Assembly (NCBI RefSeq): GCF_000425445.1
Contig: NZ_AUDL01000017.1
Location: 1-64,000, forward strand
DNA: 64,000 nucleotides
Reading direction: 5' to 3'
From: Flavobacterium denitrificans DSM 15936
Lineage (GTDB): Bacteria > Bacteroidota > Bacteroidia > Flavobacteriales > Flavobacteriaceae
The position numbers and the translations under genes are program-made. Shown here one piece after another: positions 9,222 to 17,737 of the stretch. The notes below the pieces were generated by a model. The model worked only from the letters and a program-made list of their open reading frames with translations. It ran no database searches and had not been told where the DNA came from. Numbering within the stretch: the first letter of the stretch is position 1; the number at the start of each line of letters is the position of its first letter.

Positions 9222-9365
9222 GGTATATTGATTTTAATGATTATTTATTTTGAGAATTTTATCTGTGCATATCGAAAAGCTAGTCTTTAAATTTAATATT
9301 AAATTATTGATTATCAATTTTTTAATATTAAATAATTTTTAATTTTTTTTAAGTAATGACAAAAA

Positions 9366-9396
9366 AAGGCTGTCTGGAAACAGACAGCCTTTTTTG
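9366..9396 (-). terminator. Terminator of the SRPBCC gene
   Basis: GGCTGTCTG and CAGACAGCC form a perfect stem with a GAAA loop, flanked by A and T runs. It lies about 35 bases beyond the stop of the minus-strand SRPBCC gene. Confidence 0.9.
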
Positions 9397-9428
9397 CATC
9401 ATGCGTTTGCGATTAGAGCACTTCAGTT

Positions 9429-9887
9429 TTACTTTTCTGAAATTTCTTTTAGTTTATCCATTGCTTTTGGATACGTACTGTTGAAATAATCCAAATATTC
9501 ATCAATTGTATCCATATCTACGGTTACGGTTGTAACGCCGTTATTTTCCTCAAAAGTGTAATTTTCGTGTCCGCCGGCCCATTTTTCAACTTGTTCGCCT
9601 GTGGTTACTTCAGTATCTCCATCCAGAAAACCGTAATGACGAATGGAAACAAAATCAGCAGGCTTATTTTCCTCGATTTCCGAAACCATTCCGGCTTTTT
9701 TACCGTTTTCATCTGTTCCCACAAAACGGATTTTGCTTCCTTTTTCCCAACTGCCTTCAAAGGTAGAAGTGGGGTTAAAAGTGGCGACCCAATATTCGTA
9801 AGTGGCTTTGTCCTTTAAGCCGAGCATCGTTTCATATACTTTTTGAGCGGATGCATTTATTTCTTTTTTAAATTGTAATTTTTGCAT
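9429..9887 (-). CDS. SRPBCC (START/AHSA1-like) domain protein
   Basis: A 152-residue cytoplasmic protein made up of one SRPBCC helix-grip domain. It starts with MQKLQFKKEINASAQKVYET, the typical first strand and helix. The middle holds the W-x-K-G-S-x-I-R-F strand pattern. The C-terminal helix is DYFNSTYPKAMDKLKEI. These domains bind hydrophobic ligands or act as Hsp90-cofactor-like modules, and nothing here indicates the ligand. It is monocistronic with its own terminator, and follows the degraded end of the restriction-modification operon. Confidence 0.85.
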   Translation of the reverse strand: MQKLQFKKEINASAQKVYETMLGLKDKATYEYWVATFNPTSTFEGSWEKGSKIRFVGTDENGKKAGMVSEIEENKPADFVSIRHYGFLDGDTEVTTGEQVEKWAGGHENYTFEENNGVTTVTVDMDTIDEYLDYFNSTYPKAMDKLKEISEK

Positions 9888-9938
9888 GGCTTCTTTTTTT
9901 AGATGCTTAAAGTTACATAGTTATTCGATATATAAGTA

Positions 9939-10197
9939 CTAAAATGCTCTACTATTGATTTCAATATACAGATAATCTTTATCAAAAAATTCAATGAAAT
10001 AATCAATCGTTTGGCTTACAAACCATGGAATATTTGCAATCTTGACAATTCGGCATTTTTATAATTTTTTGACATAGCCAATAAATTCATCTCTTTCAAT
10101 ATCCACTGTCCACTAGCAGTTTTTCAAAATTTATTTGACGAATAGTTTTTTTAGTATCAAATTCTGAATCTATTTTTATACAAATATTGCAATACAT
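9939..10197 (-). pseudogene. Broken third cistron of the restriction operon
   Basis: An ATG at 10197 overlaps the TGA stop of the specificity-subunit gene (TGATG), the usual sign of translational coupling. It opens a frame reading MYCNICIKIDSEFDTKKTIR QINFEKLLVDSGY that stops at 10096. In another frame the sequence continues as WTVDIERDEFIGYVKKL, a stop, then KCRIVKIANIPWFVSQTIDY FIEFFDKDYLYIEINSRAF, ending at 9939. The pieces look like one short protein of about 85-90 residues broken by a frameshift and a nonsense codon. I do not recognise the family. The coupling suggests it once belonged to the R-M operon. Alternatively only the 33-residue product is made. Confidence 0.5.
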
Positions 10198-11258
10198 CAG
10201 TAGATGTTTGTTGTTTTACCTTCGATATATTTTGTAAGTTTCTCGTATTCTTTTTTTTTGATATAATTTTCCATATATACATAATCAGGTTTCCCTTTTT
10301 TGTCTATTGGTAAAACTATTTTTTCTCGTTTAATTCGTTGATCATTAATTTCTCTATTGAAACTATATTTTTCGCTTAATCTTTTTGTAATGGTTGAAAT
10401 AAATATATATATAAATTCATTGAAATTTGTATTCTCTAATTTTGTAATATGATCACTTGCAACATATTTAAAAGGTTGGAAAAATGTTGCACCAACACTT
10501 CCGCTATTTGCTAAAGAAAGACAATTGTCGAAAATTCTAACACTATCTTTATTACTTACAAAACCATCAACTCCGTTGTTTATTGCGGAAGATGACACAT
10601 AAGGCATTAAACCTTTTACATGGTCTTCTTTTTTTAATCTTTTACCTCTTTGAATGACAGTAAAAATTTCATTAAAAAAAAATTCTCTCCATTCTTTATT
10701 TTCTATAGGTTCAACTTCTGTGAAATCTTTTACTTGTTCGATTCTTTTAGTAACATATGTGTGATATTTTATAAGTTTTTCTTTTTCTTTCTGTCTTATA
10801 AATTGCTCCATAAAAGTATAGTCTGGCTCACCTTGATAAACAGGTAAAATAATTTTATCTCTTTTTAATCGTTTTTCATTTCTTATGTAGCCGTAACTAT
10901 ATTTATTACTCTGATTATTGTTGATAGTTACTATAAATTGTCCTACATACTCATTTAAGAATTTAGAACGACCAATAGTAACATTATTTGAAGGGATAAA
11001 GCAATTTTTTTTATATACAGCATCTCCAACAGAACCTTCTCCTGTATTTATGAAAACTAAACAATTACCATTTTTTAAGTATTTAATATAATTATTATTT
11101 ACAAAGCCAACATTACCATTATTTCGACTTGTTGCACCAACATAATCAATAGAGTATTCTTGGGATAATTCACTACTTAATGATTTATTTGACCCTTTCT
11201 CTATTTCGAAAATTTCCCCAATTTCAAACTCTTCCCATTCAACTTTTTTCAAATCCAT
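10197..11258 (-). CDS. Type IIB/I-like R-M specificity subunit
   Basis: A 353-residue DNA-recognition subunit. I choose MDLKKVEWEEFEIGEIFEIE, five bases after the methyltransferase stop, over an ATG at 11291 that overlaps the upstream gene. It has two target-recognition domains, each with the same layout. The first begins EFEIGEIFEIEKG and ends in a helix (EQFIRQKEKEKLIKY). The second begins WREFFFNEIFTVIQRGKRLK and ends ENYIKKKEYEKLTKY. The duplicated arrangement fits recognition of a bipartite sequence. It would act with the fused nuclease-methyltransferase just upstream. Length is close to BcgIB of the type IIB BcgI system. The coding sequence is poorer in GC than its neighbours, suggesting horizontal gain. 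Confidence 0.88.
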   Translation of the reverse strand: MDLKKVEWEEFEIGEIFEIEKGSNKSLSSELSQEYSIDYVGATSRNNGNVGFVNNNYIKYLKNGNCLVFINTGEGSVGDAVYKKNCFIPSNNVTIGRSKFLNEYVGQFIVTINNNQSNKYSYGYIRNEKRLKRDKIILPVYQGEPDYTFMEQFIRQKEKEKLIKYHTYVTKRIEQVKDFTEVEPIENKEWREFFFNEIFTVIQRGKRLKKEDHVKGLMPYVSSSAINNGVDGFVSNKDSVRIFDNCLSLANSGSVGATFFQPFKYVASDHITKLENTNFNEFIYIFISTITKRLSEKYSFNREINDQRIKREKIVLPIDKKGKPDYVYMENYIKKKEYEKLTKYIEGKTTNIY

Positions 11259-11262
11259 GCTA

Positions 11263-13167
11263 TTACTGATTTTCGTTAAATAAATATTCACGGTTTTGCA
11301 TAATCATACTAAATTCAAAAGTAAGATAATCAGCTATTGTTTTTTCAAAATCACTTTCATTAGGTATTTCATCATTGAAGTAATAAAAAGAATGCAACCA
11401 TTCGTCAGTAGGCTCAATAGTTGTTTTTACACAAAATTTTGTTTCAGCATCAATTCGGTTGAACCAAACATCTAATAGATGTTGTTTCTTGTCTTTAGCT
11501 TTTATAGTTTCAACTAAACCACGATGCTTTTGTACTTCGAACCCATCATTATCAAAATTGATAAATTTTACTTCTTTTTCTTTATAATGTGGTATTCCAG
11601 CTGTAAAAATAGCAATACAAGGGTTTGTCCCAACTCCATAAAAAGTATTTTTGTTGAGTGTGATAACGCCATCTAAAGTATGGTGTTTAAGAATATTTTC
11701 TTTGATTATTTGTTCTTCTTTTGTTTTTCCAACCATTGTAGATTGAGGAACAATAACGACAACTTTACCATCTTGAACAATCGAATTTAGAAGATGTTCT
11801 GTAAAATTAATTTCATATAAACTTGGATTGCTTTTACTTCCCATCGAATATGGCGGATTCATCATCCCCACCGTACAACCTTTTTCTTGCAATAAAGATG
11901 GATTGTATTTTAAAAAATCTTCTTGTTCTAAATTACTTTTTCCATCGCCACGCAAAATCATATTTGTCGTCGCAATGGTAAACATATAAGGTTGCAATTC
12001 TAAACCATGTAATTGGTTTTTACGTATATTTCTTTGTGTTTCAGGATGGTCTGTTTTTTGTAACATAACATGCATTGCGGCAATTAAAAACCCTGCAGTT
12101 CCACAACATGGGTCTAAAACTGAATCTGTAGGTTTTAGCTCTATTAAGTCGCAAAACAATTCTGTTACATGCTTTGGTGTCAAAATAATGCCTAGTGATT
12201 GCCCGTCACCGCCAGAATATGACATAAACTCTCCATAAAATCTACCTAAATAATCTTCCGCAGATTGTATGTGTTTTATGTTTTTGTAAATATTTTCGTA
12301 TAGAAATTCTGTAAAGTGTTTTAAAGGCGTTTTTTTTAATCCTTCATTTATTTCATTGATAGCTTTCGTATCTTTTATGACTAAAAACTGACTTAATAAT
12401 TTTTCTTTTTTTACTTGAGGCGAAACATTTGATCTTTTTAAATTCTTTTCAATCGCCTCATAAATTTTTTCGCCGTCTGTATTTGTTTCGTCTCCAATTA
12501 AACTTTCAATACTGAAACCTTTATGTTCCATTTCACGTAAAGCTAAAAGAATTCCTGAAACTATTAGTGGTTTATCCTTATCTTGAATACTTCCATAATT
12601 TCTTAAATCTTCATGAAGATTTTTCGCATCCTTTAGGACTTCTTCTGTTGTCTTATCTTCGGGTGTTTGCTCTTTTAAAATGTTTTTCGTATAGTACTCC
12701 TCAATATTTTTCTCATTAAAAAGTGTAAATGTTTCAACATCTTCAAGTTCCTTGTAGCCACCTCTTTCATCAATGAAAATTGGTGAAATTTTGTGTCGTT
12801 TTTCGTTACCAGAAACTCCAAAAACAATAAGCTTTTTATAGTTCGTATTTTTTGCTAAATGCTTTCCGTAAAACAAAGCACCATTAACAGCATAATTTTT
12901 TACGCTTATTGTGTCATTACAAATTAGACTTTTATCGTTTCGCTTTATATGAAGCGAGACATCTGCTTTATTTTCAATAATTAAAACGAAGTCTTTGACG
13001 ATTCCACTGTATTCAGGAAAACCAACTCTTCCAGTTCCAGCTTTTGATGCTGATTTTAAAGCGTTGTCAATATCTTTTATGTTACTTCCTTGCGGATGTA
13101 AGTCAATATTTGCTTCTTTTAGCAATTCGTAAACCCATAAATCTGTCAATATTTCTTTCTTCGCCAT
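11263..13167 (-). CDS. BcgI-like fused endonuclease/N6-adenine methyltransferase
   Basis: A 634-residue protein combining cleavage and modification. The N-terminal region (about 30-110) contains GFPEYSG...FVLIIENKADVSLH, which fits a PD-(D/E)XK nuclease site (Glu...E-N-K). A helical N6-methylase N-domain follows at about 170-310. The methyltransferase carries motif I LDPCCGTAGFL (about 350) and the catalytic NPPYS (about 435). A type I HsdM would lack the nuclease, and no hsdR is present. With the specificity gene downstream, size and order match BcgIA/BcgIB, whose enzymes cut on both sides of the recognition site. Cutting behaviour and target sequence cannot be read from the sequence. It is probably a horizontally acquired defence system. 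Confidence 0.88.
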   Translation of the reverse strand: MAKKEILTDLWVYELLKEANIDLHPQGSNIKDIDNALKSASKAGTGRVGFPEYSGIVKDFVLIIENKADVSLHIKRNDKSLICNDTISVKNYAVNGALFYGKHLAKNTNYKKLIVFGVSGNEKRHKISPIFIDERGGYKELEDVETFTLFNEKNIEEYYTKNILKEQTPEDKTTEEVLKDAKNLHEDLRNYGSIQDKDKPLIVSGILLALREMEHKGFSIESLIGDETNTDGEKIYEAIEKNLKRSNVSPQVKKEKLLSQFLVIKDTKAINEINEGLKKTPLKHFTEFLYENIYKNIKHIQSAEDYLGRFYGEFMSYSGGDGQSLGIILTPKHVTELFCDLIELKPTDSVLDPCCGTAGFLIAAMHVMLQKTDHPETQRNIRKNQLHGLELQPYMFTIATTNMILRGDGKSNLEQEDFLKYNPSLLQEKGCTVGMMNPPYSMGSKSNPSLYEINFTEHLLNSIVQDGKVVVIVPQSTMVGKTKEEQIIKENILKHHTLDGVITLNKNTFYGVGTNPCIAIFTAGIPHYKEKEVKFINFDNDGFEVQKHRGLVETIKAKDKKQHLLDVWFNRIDAETKFCVKTTIEPTDEWLHSFYYFNDEIPNESDFEKTIADYLTFEFSMIMQNREYLFNENQ

Positions 13168-13192
13168 TTATTTTATCAATTCGTTAATATCG

Positions 13193-13200
13193 CAAATTTA
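13193..13200 (-). promoter_or_regulatory. Putative promoter box of the R-M operon
   Basis: TAAATTTG on the minus strand, a perfect match to the Bacteroidota TAnnTTTG box, 25 bases before the methyltransferase start codon. No convincing TTG element lies at the expected distance upstream. Confidence 0.4.
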
Positions 13201-13399
13201 GAATTTTTATTTGTATTATTTGTTGGTTTATCAGTCGGTTTTGTGGTTTGTTACAATGACGTATAAATAAATTTATTGGTCTGATTGCATTTAACTAAGT
13301 CACCAAAATATATAGAGATAATCTAATAAAGGTCAGTTTGGGTATCATTCATATGTAAGATATTTTTTGTAATGAATTAAACCTCTTTTCGAATTTTAA
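13201..13399. other. Non-coding stretch upstream of the R-M operon
   Basis: Together with the promoter box and terminator on either side this makes a 311-base gap. I see no gene, repeat or RNA in it. Confidence 0.5.
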
Positions 13400-13437
13400 A
13401 AAAAAAAGCCATCCCAATAAGGACAGCTTTTTCAAAA
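13400..13437 (-). terminator. Probable terminator of the dioxygenase gene
   Basis: AAAAAGC...TCC and GGA...GCTTTTT form an imperfect hairpin (two mismatches) flanked by a 10-A run. It lies about 45 bases after the stop of the minus-strand dioxygenase gene. Confidence 0.55.
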
Positions 13438-13478
13438 AATAGTTGTGATATTCGGGATAAACCCGGTTTAGTAAGCAA

Positions 13479-14417
13479 TTAATCTATTTTAACCAAATGT
13501 GCTTCAATAGCTTCTCTTTGAGATTCGTATTGTGCAGGAAGTTTTAGGTTTTGACCTAATTCTTCTAAGCTTTCATCTACTGTAAATCCAGGATTATCAG
13601 TTGCGATTTCGAACAAAACGCCTCCCGGTTCTCTGAAATATAGAGAGTGGAAATATTGTCTGTCGATTTGTGGTGTGATCTGCAATCCGTAATCTGCAAT
13701 TTTTTCGCGGAAATGCATCAAAATCTCATCATTTGCTACACGAAAAGCTACGTGATGAACTGTTCCGTTAGCATTCAAACCGCGTTTTTCATCTGCCAAT
13801 TCAACCAAATCTACAATTGCTGCATTTTCTACAGCATCTGTAGCATAACGGTAACGGTTAACGTCTTGATCAATCAATTTATAACCAAATATTTCAGTTA
13901 AAATAGCAGCAGTTGGCTTGATGTTATTTAACGTCAAAGTAATGTTATGAAAACCTTTTGTTGCCACATCAGCTTTTACTTCGTCAGTTTCCCATGCTTT
14001 TCGGTTGTCTTCGGTTTTAGATTCGATTAACTCTAATTTCAATCCGTCTGGATCTAGGAAAGTCAAATATTTTTCTCCGAATTTTTCGGCCGGTTTATTA
14101 TAGATTACATTGTATTGATCGAAACGTTTTTGCCAGAATTCCAAGCTTCCTTTTGGAACAGAATACCCAATTTCAGTTGCCATTCCAGAACCTTTTCTTC
14201 CTTGTTGAATTCCTTCCCCCCAAGGGAAAAATGTCAAGATTGTTCCTGCACTTCCTACTTCGTCACCAAAGTAAAAGTGATACGTTCCTGGATCGTCAAA
14301 ATTCACTGTTTTTTTGATGAATCTTAATCCTAAAATGTTTGAATAAAAGTTGAAATTACGTTTAGCGTCACCTGCAATTGCAGTAATATGGTGCAAGCCT
14401 AAAATTTTATTTTCCAT
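13479..14417 (-). CDS. Ring-cleaving dioxygenase, VOC family (MhqO-like)
   Basis: A 312-residue protein with two glyoxalase/extradiol-dioxygenase (VOC) domains. It is like the MhqO/YdfO group of Gram-positive bacteria, which is linked to hydroquinone and catechol detoxification. Metal-ligand candidates are in GLHHITAIAGD (residues 7-17), GFHNITLTL (about 157), GTVHHVAFRV (about 218) and PGGVLFEIATD (about 271). No signal peptide, so cytoplasmic. The gene is divergent from a sigma-54-type activator gene. Its promoter carries the TTAA palindrome plus TAAATTTG box shared with two other operons in this window (see findings). Substrate is inferred from family only. Confidence 0.9.
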   Translation of the reverse strand: MENKILGLHHITAIAGDAKRNFNFYSNILGLRFIKKTVNFDDPGTYHFYFGDEVGSAGTILTFFPWGEGIQQGRKGSGMATEIGYSVPKGSLEFWQKRFDQYNVIYNKPAEKFGEKYLTFLDPDGLKLELIESKTEDNRKAWETDEVKADVATKGFHNITLTLNNIKPTAAILTEIFGYKLIDQDVNRYRYATDAVENAAIVDLVELADEKRGLNANGTVHHVAFRVANDEILMHFREKIADYGLQITPQIDRQYFHSLYFREPGGVLFEIATDNPGFTVDESLEELGQNLKLPAQYESQREAIEAHLVKID

Positions 14418-14455
14418 GGTATTTTTATATTAAATTGTTGTTTGATTTTCTTATA

Positions 14456-14503
14456 CAAATTTACGTCCGTTATGCTTCTGCATCGATTAACCTAGATTAA
14501 GAA
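14456..14503 (-). promoter_or_regulatory. Promoter with TTAA palindrome, site 1
   Basis: On the minus strand a TAAATTTG box (14456-14463) lies 39 bases before the dioxygenase start codon. Exactly 23 bases upstream of it is TTAATCTAGGTTAA (14487-14500). A segment of 27 bases (14477-14503) is identical, except for one base, to one upstream of the hydrolase cluster at 29398-29424, and it has the same spacing to the box. The palindrome would be centred near -41, typical of a class II activator such as a Crp/Fnr-family protein. The identity of the regulator is not known. Confidence 0.65.
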
Positions 14504-14611
14504 ATAAAAAGACACTAAATTTTCGTGTGCAAGTGTATATCCAAATAATATTCCACTTGATTTAAAGCTTTATTTATCAGGGTTTATGATGTAAAAGTCG
14601 TTATTTGATTA

Positions 14612-14625
14612 TACGATATATCGTA
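14612..14625. promoter_or_regulatory. TACGATATATCGTA palindrome
   Basis: A perfect 14-base palindrome in the divergent region between the dioxygenase and the activator gene, 107 bases before the activator start. Its 12-base core and the following AATTTTATGA-like flank recur at 29591-29602 upstream of the hydrolase cluster. It could be the binding site (upstream activating sequence) of the adjacent sigma-54-type activator. The rest of this 314-base gap shows only the site 1 promoter. Confidence 0.45.
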
Positions 14626-14731
14626 ATTTTATGATTTGGTACTGCCATATTTAGAAAATGGAACGTAATTTAATTGAGCCTATTTCTTAAATTTACGCTG
14701 TTACTACATATAAATACCGCCAAAAACTTTT

Positions 14732-16312
14732 ATGGAAAAGCCTATAGACAAAACTGCCATCATAATGAAACGATTGCAGGAAAGAGAAAAAGAACAATTA
14801 TTGATTTTGTCTATTTGCTCAGCGCTATCTCAGGCTTTATCAAAAAAAGATTTTGGCGAAATTCTATCTGGAATCGTAAAAGAAAATTTGCAGTTTGAGG
14901 ATTTGGTTTTGGCTTCTTCCAAGGAAAATGAAAGCGATTACCATATTTTTTATTCTTCTTTAGAAAAAAATGCGGAATCTAAAAAATATGTTTTAAACGA
15001 CGGTTTTTTTGATCGTTGTCTGGATTCAGCTGATTCAGTTGTTTTTGATTTAAAAGCTGAAAATCAAAGAACGCCAGATTATATTCAAGCGTCCCTTAAA
15101 AAAGGTTCTAAAAACGGAGTCGGAATTGGTCTTCCTTATTTAAAAGGAAATCGCAATGTGCTTTTTCTTTTCTTTAAAAATGCAAAAACGTTTGACAGAG
15201 CATCTAATAGAATTTTGCGAGGAATTGCAATGCAGTTTTCTATTACTATTCAAAATATTGTTTTAAAGCATCAATATGAAAATACTATCGCTGAATTGAA
15301 ATTGCTGAAAAGTAAGTTTTCAGAAAAAAATGAGGAGCTTATTAATCTAAAAGATGAAGGTTTTCATGGAATTGTAGGAAACAGCGAGGCAATGCAGAAT
15401 GTTTATGAATTGATTTCAAATGTAGCAACTTCGCCTTCTACAGTTTTGATATTAGGCGAAACGGGTACAGGAAAAGAGCTTGTTGCCAGCGCGATTCATA
15501 ATTTATCGCCGGTTTCTAATAACAGAATGATAAAAGTAAACTGTGCTTCAATTCCTGAAAATTTGATTGAAAGCGAATTATTCGGGCATGAAAAAGGAGC
15601 TTTCACGGGAGCCACCGAACGTAGAATAGGGAAATTTGAGCAAGCAGAAAACAGTACTATTTTTTTAGATGAAATAGGAGAATTGCCATTAGAACTGCAA
15701 GGAAAACTGCTTCGTGTTTTGCAGGAAAGAGAAATTGAACGAGTTGGCGGAAATAAATCCATCAAAGTAAATGCTAGGGTAATTGCCGCAACGAACAAAT
15801 CACTAGAAAAAGAAGTTGCCGAAGAACGTTTTAGAAGCGATTTGTATTATCGTTTGAATGTTTATCCTATTTTATTGCCAGCTTTGCGCGAACGTAAAAA
15901 TGATATTGAAGTGCTGGCAAATTTTTTTTTAGAAAAACATTCGAACAGGATAGGCAAGAGGATAAAAGGTTTTTCGAAAAAAGTACTCAACAAAATGCTT
16001 GCGAATGCATGGCAGGGAAATATACGAGAGCTGGAAAATATGATCGAACGAAGTGTTTTGTTTGCGAAAAGCGACACGATCAAAGAAATGACTTTTACTG
16101 AAATTTTTATAACAGAATCGGATATTCCAGTATCTGAATTTCAAATTAAAACGTTGCAAGAGGTAGAAAAGGAGCATATCTTGAAAGTAATCAAAAAATG
16201 CAACGGACGAATTTCTGGTCCACAGGGAGCGGCAGTTTTATTAGGAATCCCGCCAACAACACTTGTTTCACGAATGCAAAAATTAGGTATTAAAAAAGAG
16301 TATTTCTTTTGA
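14732..16312 (+). CDS. GAF-AAA+-Fis transcriptional activator (sigma-54 type)
   Basis: A 526-residue bacterial enhancer-binding protein. Residues 1-190 form a GAF-like sensory region without a phosphoacceptor. The AAA+ domain is at about 215-445, with Walker [14 protein letters not shown], the sigma-54 contact loop GAFTGA, and Walker B DEIGELP. The C-terminus (about 475-526) is a Fis-type helix-turn-helix ([20 protein letters not shown]). It would bind an upstream palindrome and drive open-complex formation at sigma-54 promoters in response to a small ligand. It is divergent from the MhqO-like dioxygenase and is a close paralogue of the response regulator at 17734, so control of the local detoxification genes is likely but unproven. 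No canonical -24/-12 promoter was found nearby. Confidence 0.93.
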   Translation: MEKPIDKTAIIMKRLQEREKEQLLILSICSALSQALSKKDFGEILSGIVKENLQFEDLVLASSKENESDYHIFYSSLEKNAESKKYVLNDGFFDRCLDSADSVVFDLKAENQRTPDYIQASLKKGSKNGVGIGLPYLKGNRNVLFLFFKNAKTFDRASNRILRGIAMQFSITIQNIVLKHQYENTIAELKLLKSKFSEKNEELINLKDEGFHGIVGNSEAMQNVYELISNVATSPSTVLILGETGTGKELVASAIHNLSPVSNNRMIKVNCASIPENLIESELFGHEKGAFTGATERRIGKFEQAENSTIFLDEIGELPLELQGKLLRVLQEREIERVGGNKSIKVNARVIAATNKSLEKEVAEERFRSDLYYRLNVYPILLPALRERKNDIEVLANFFLEKHSNRIGKRIKGFSKKVLNKMLANAWQGNIRELENMIERSVLFAKSDTIKEMTFTEIFITESDIPVSEFQIKTLQEVEKEHILKVIKKCNGRISGPQGAAVLLGIPPTTLVSRMQKLGIKKEYFF

Positions 16313-16343
16313 TTGGTTGATTTTCCAAATCTGATTTCCTTTT

Positions 16344-16694
16344 TTATAATTTTATAAAAATAGATTTTCGCAGTTTTGGTTCAAGGTTTTTTGTTTTGTG
16401 TCCTTTTCCTGTAGTGTCTTCTACCAATAAAATTGAGCCGGTATTAAAAGTCCGTTTCTCTCCTAAAGAAGTTTCGATTTCCACGCCGCCGTCGAGTAAA
16501 ACTATATACTGACGGTCGGGCGCATTATGAAAATCGTAATCATAAGAAGGATTTACTTCTCTAAAAACAATAGATTTAACAGGTTCATCATCAGATAAAA
16601 AACCGATATCGCCATTGTTTTTCAACGGAACTTCAAAGTCTTCAAAATGACTTTCTCCGTTGTTGTCGCTGTAAACTCTTGTGATTGTAATCAT
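16344..16694 (-). CDS. Small cupin-fold protein
   Basis: A 116-residue cytoplasmic protein with a single predicted cupin-like barrel: RQYIVLLDGGVEIETSLGEK RTFNTGSILLVEDTTGKGHK with Gly-rich turns, Asp and His ligand candidates. No assigned reaction. Its ATG overlaps the stop region of the MhqD-like esterase (both touch position 16694), so the two are translationally coupled as the last genes of a three-gene operon with the GNAT protein. Confidence 0.75.
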   Translation of the reverse strand: MITITRVYSDNNGESHFEDFEVPLKNNGDIGFLSDDEPVKSIVFREVNPSYDYDFHNAPDRQYIVLLDGGVEIETSLGEKRTFNTGSILLVEDTTGKGHKTKNLEPKLRKSIFIKL

Positions 16695-17314
16695 TATTTT
16701 TTATTGAATATCAATGCATTTGCGCAATCTACTTCGTCTTGACTAATGGTATGCCCCATGTTTGGATAGATTTTTTTTATAACATTTGCCCCCATTTTTT
16801 CCATAAGCGCTTCAGTATCATTTACTCTTTCTACCGGAACGTGAAAATCAGGATCACTTGTGCCAATAAAAACAGGAGTATTTTCGAAGTTTCCTGAATA
16901 ATGATTTTCGTAAACTTTATCGCCAATCAATCCGCCTGTAAAGGCTACAATGCCACCGTATTTTGCTGCATTTCTGGTTGTGAATTCCAAAGCAAGGCAA
17001 GCTCCTTGAGAAAATCCCAAAAAATAGATATTCTCTTTTTCGATTCCGTTTTGTTGAATTGCCACTACAACTTGATGAATCGCCTCTAAAGATTTTGAAA
17101 AAGAAGGCTCATTTTCATTAAGTGGAGCTAAAAATGAATAGGGATACCAAGTTCTGTTTTCTGCCTGAGGAGCAACTAATGCAAAATCTTTTACATTTAG
17201 ATGTTTGGCAATCGAAAGAATATCATGAGCGCCAGCACCACGGCCATGAATCATAATTAAAGCTTTTTTTGCTTCACCTAAAGTGATTCCGTCTGTTAAA
17301 ATATCTGTATTCAT
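16694..17314 (-). CDS. Phospholipase/carboxylesterase-type hydrolase (MhqD-like)
   Basis: A 206-residue alpha/beta hydrolase of the abhydrolase_2 (phospholipase/carboxylesterase) family. The nucleophile elbow is GFSQGACLALEF (Ser about 101), the acid is in GTSDPDFHVP (about 155), and the catalytic His is in PNMGHTISQDE (about 187). It has no signal peptide and is of normal length. The same family includes MhqD, which belongs to the hydroquinone-responsive regulon of Bacillus. In this window the operon shares its promoter pattern with the MhqO-like gene. It lies between the GNAT gene (60 bases upstream) and the coupled cupin gene. Confidence 0.88.
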   Translation of the reverse strand: MNTDILTDGITLGEAKKALIMIHGRGAGAHDILSIAKHLNVKDFALVAPQAENRTWYPYSFLAPLNENEPSFSKSLEAIHQVVVAIQQNGIEKENIYFLGFSQGACLALEFTTRNAAKYGGIVAFTGGLIGDKVYENHYSGNFENTPVFIGTSDPDFHVPVERVNDTEALMEKMGANVIKKIYPNMGHTISQDEVDCANALIFNKK

Positions 17315-17374
17315 ACGTTGTGTTTTAATTTTTGTTTTGACAAACTTTGCAGAAAATACTTTACTAATAATTAA

Positions 17375-17665
17375 TTATTTCTTCCAAATATCTTCATACT
17401 CATCTGGATGTCTCTTGAATTGTGCATGCACGTAAGGACAAAGCGGTAAAACCTTCAAATTATTGGCACGAACATAAGCAACCATTTCTTCTAAAAGTTT
17501 TTTTGCATAGCCTTTTCCTTCGCCTTCTGGTTCAATTCCTGTATGGTAAACAGTTAGCAAATCTGGTTTAATGCTCACAGTCATTTCACCAATTTTTTTA
17601 TCGTCAACATAGAGGTTAAAAGCGCCATGTTTTTTCTCGTCTAATTCTAATTTTATTGTTTCCAT
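17375..17665 (-). CDS. Small GNAT-family N-acetyltransferase (YjdJ type)
   Basis: A 96-residue protein of the short Gcn5-related acetyltransferase group. The acetyl-CoA binding segment is EGEGKGYAKKLLEEMVAYVR, and the family's typical ending is LPLCPYVHAQFKRHP followed by EYEDIW. The acceptor is unknown. First gene of an operon with the esterase and cupin. Its own promoter (site 3) overlaps the end of the upstream response-regulator gene. Confidence 0.88.
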   Translation of the reverse strand: METIKLELDEKKHGAFNLYVDDKKIGEMTVSIKPDLLTVYHTGIEPEGEGKGYAKKLLEEMVAYVRANNLKVLPLCPYVHAQFKRHPDEYEDIWKK

Positions 17666-17692
17666 GTTTTTTTTTATCTTAGTTTAGAACCA

Positions 17693-17737
17693 CAAAGTTC
17701 GTTAAACTAACAGTTAAGTCTTCTTAATGTAGATTAA
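17693..17737 (-). promoter_or_regulatory. Promoter with TTAA palindrome, site 3
   Basis: On the minus strand TTAATCTACATTAA (17724-17737) lies exactly 23 bases upstream of GAACTTTG (17693-17700), a weaker version of the TAnnTTTG box 28 bases before the GNAT start codon. Layout and spacing equal those of sites 1 and 2, but the flanking bases are not conserved. The palindrome overlaps the stop codon of the response-regulator gene. Confidence 0.5.

Noticed and set aside
9291..9332. Two TTTAATATTAAA palindromes before gap
   Set aside because: Spaced 29 bases apart, but in almost pure AT sequence where such palindromes arise easily. No second occurrence elsewhere supports them.
10197..13167. Classical type I R-M system
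   Set aside because: No hsdR gene is present, and the methyltransferase carries its own nuclease-like N-terminus, so type IIB is the better reading.
14477..14503. Sigma-54 -24/-12 promoter in site 1 and site 2
   Set aside because: The shared block contains GG and GC, but with 9 instead of 10 bases between them, and site 3 has neither. A Crp/Fnr-like activator site in front of a TAnnTTTG box fits all three better.
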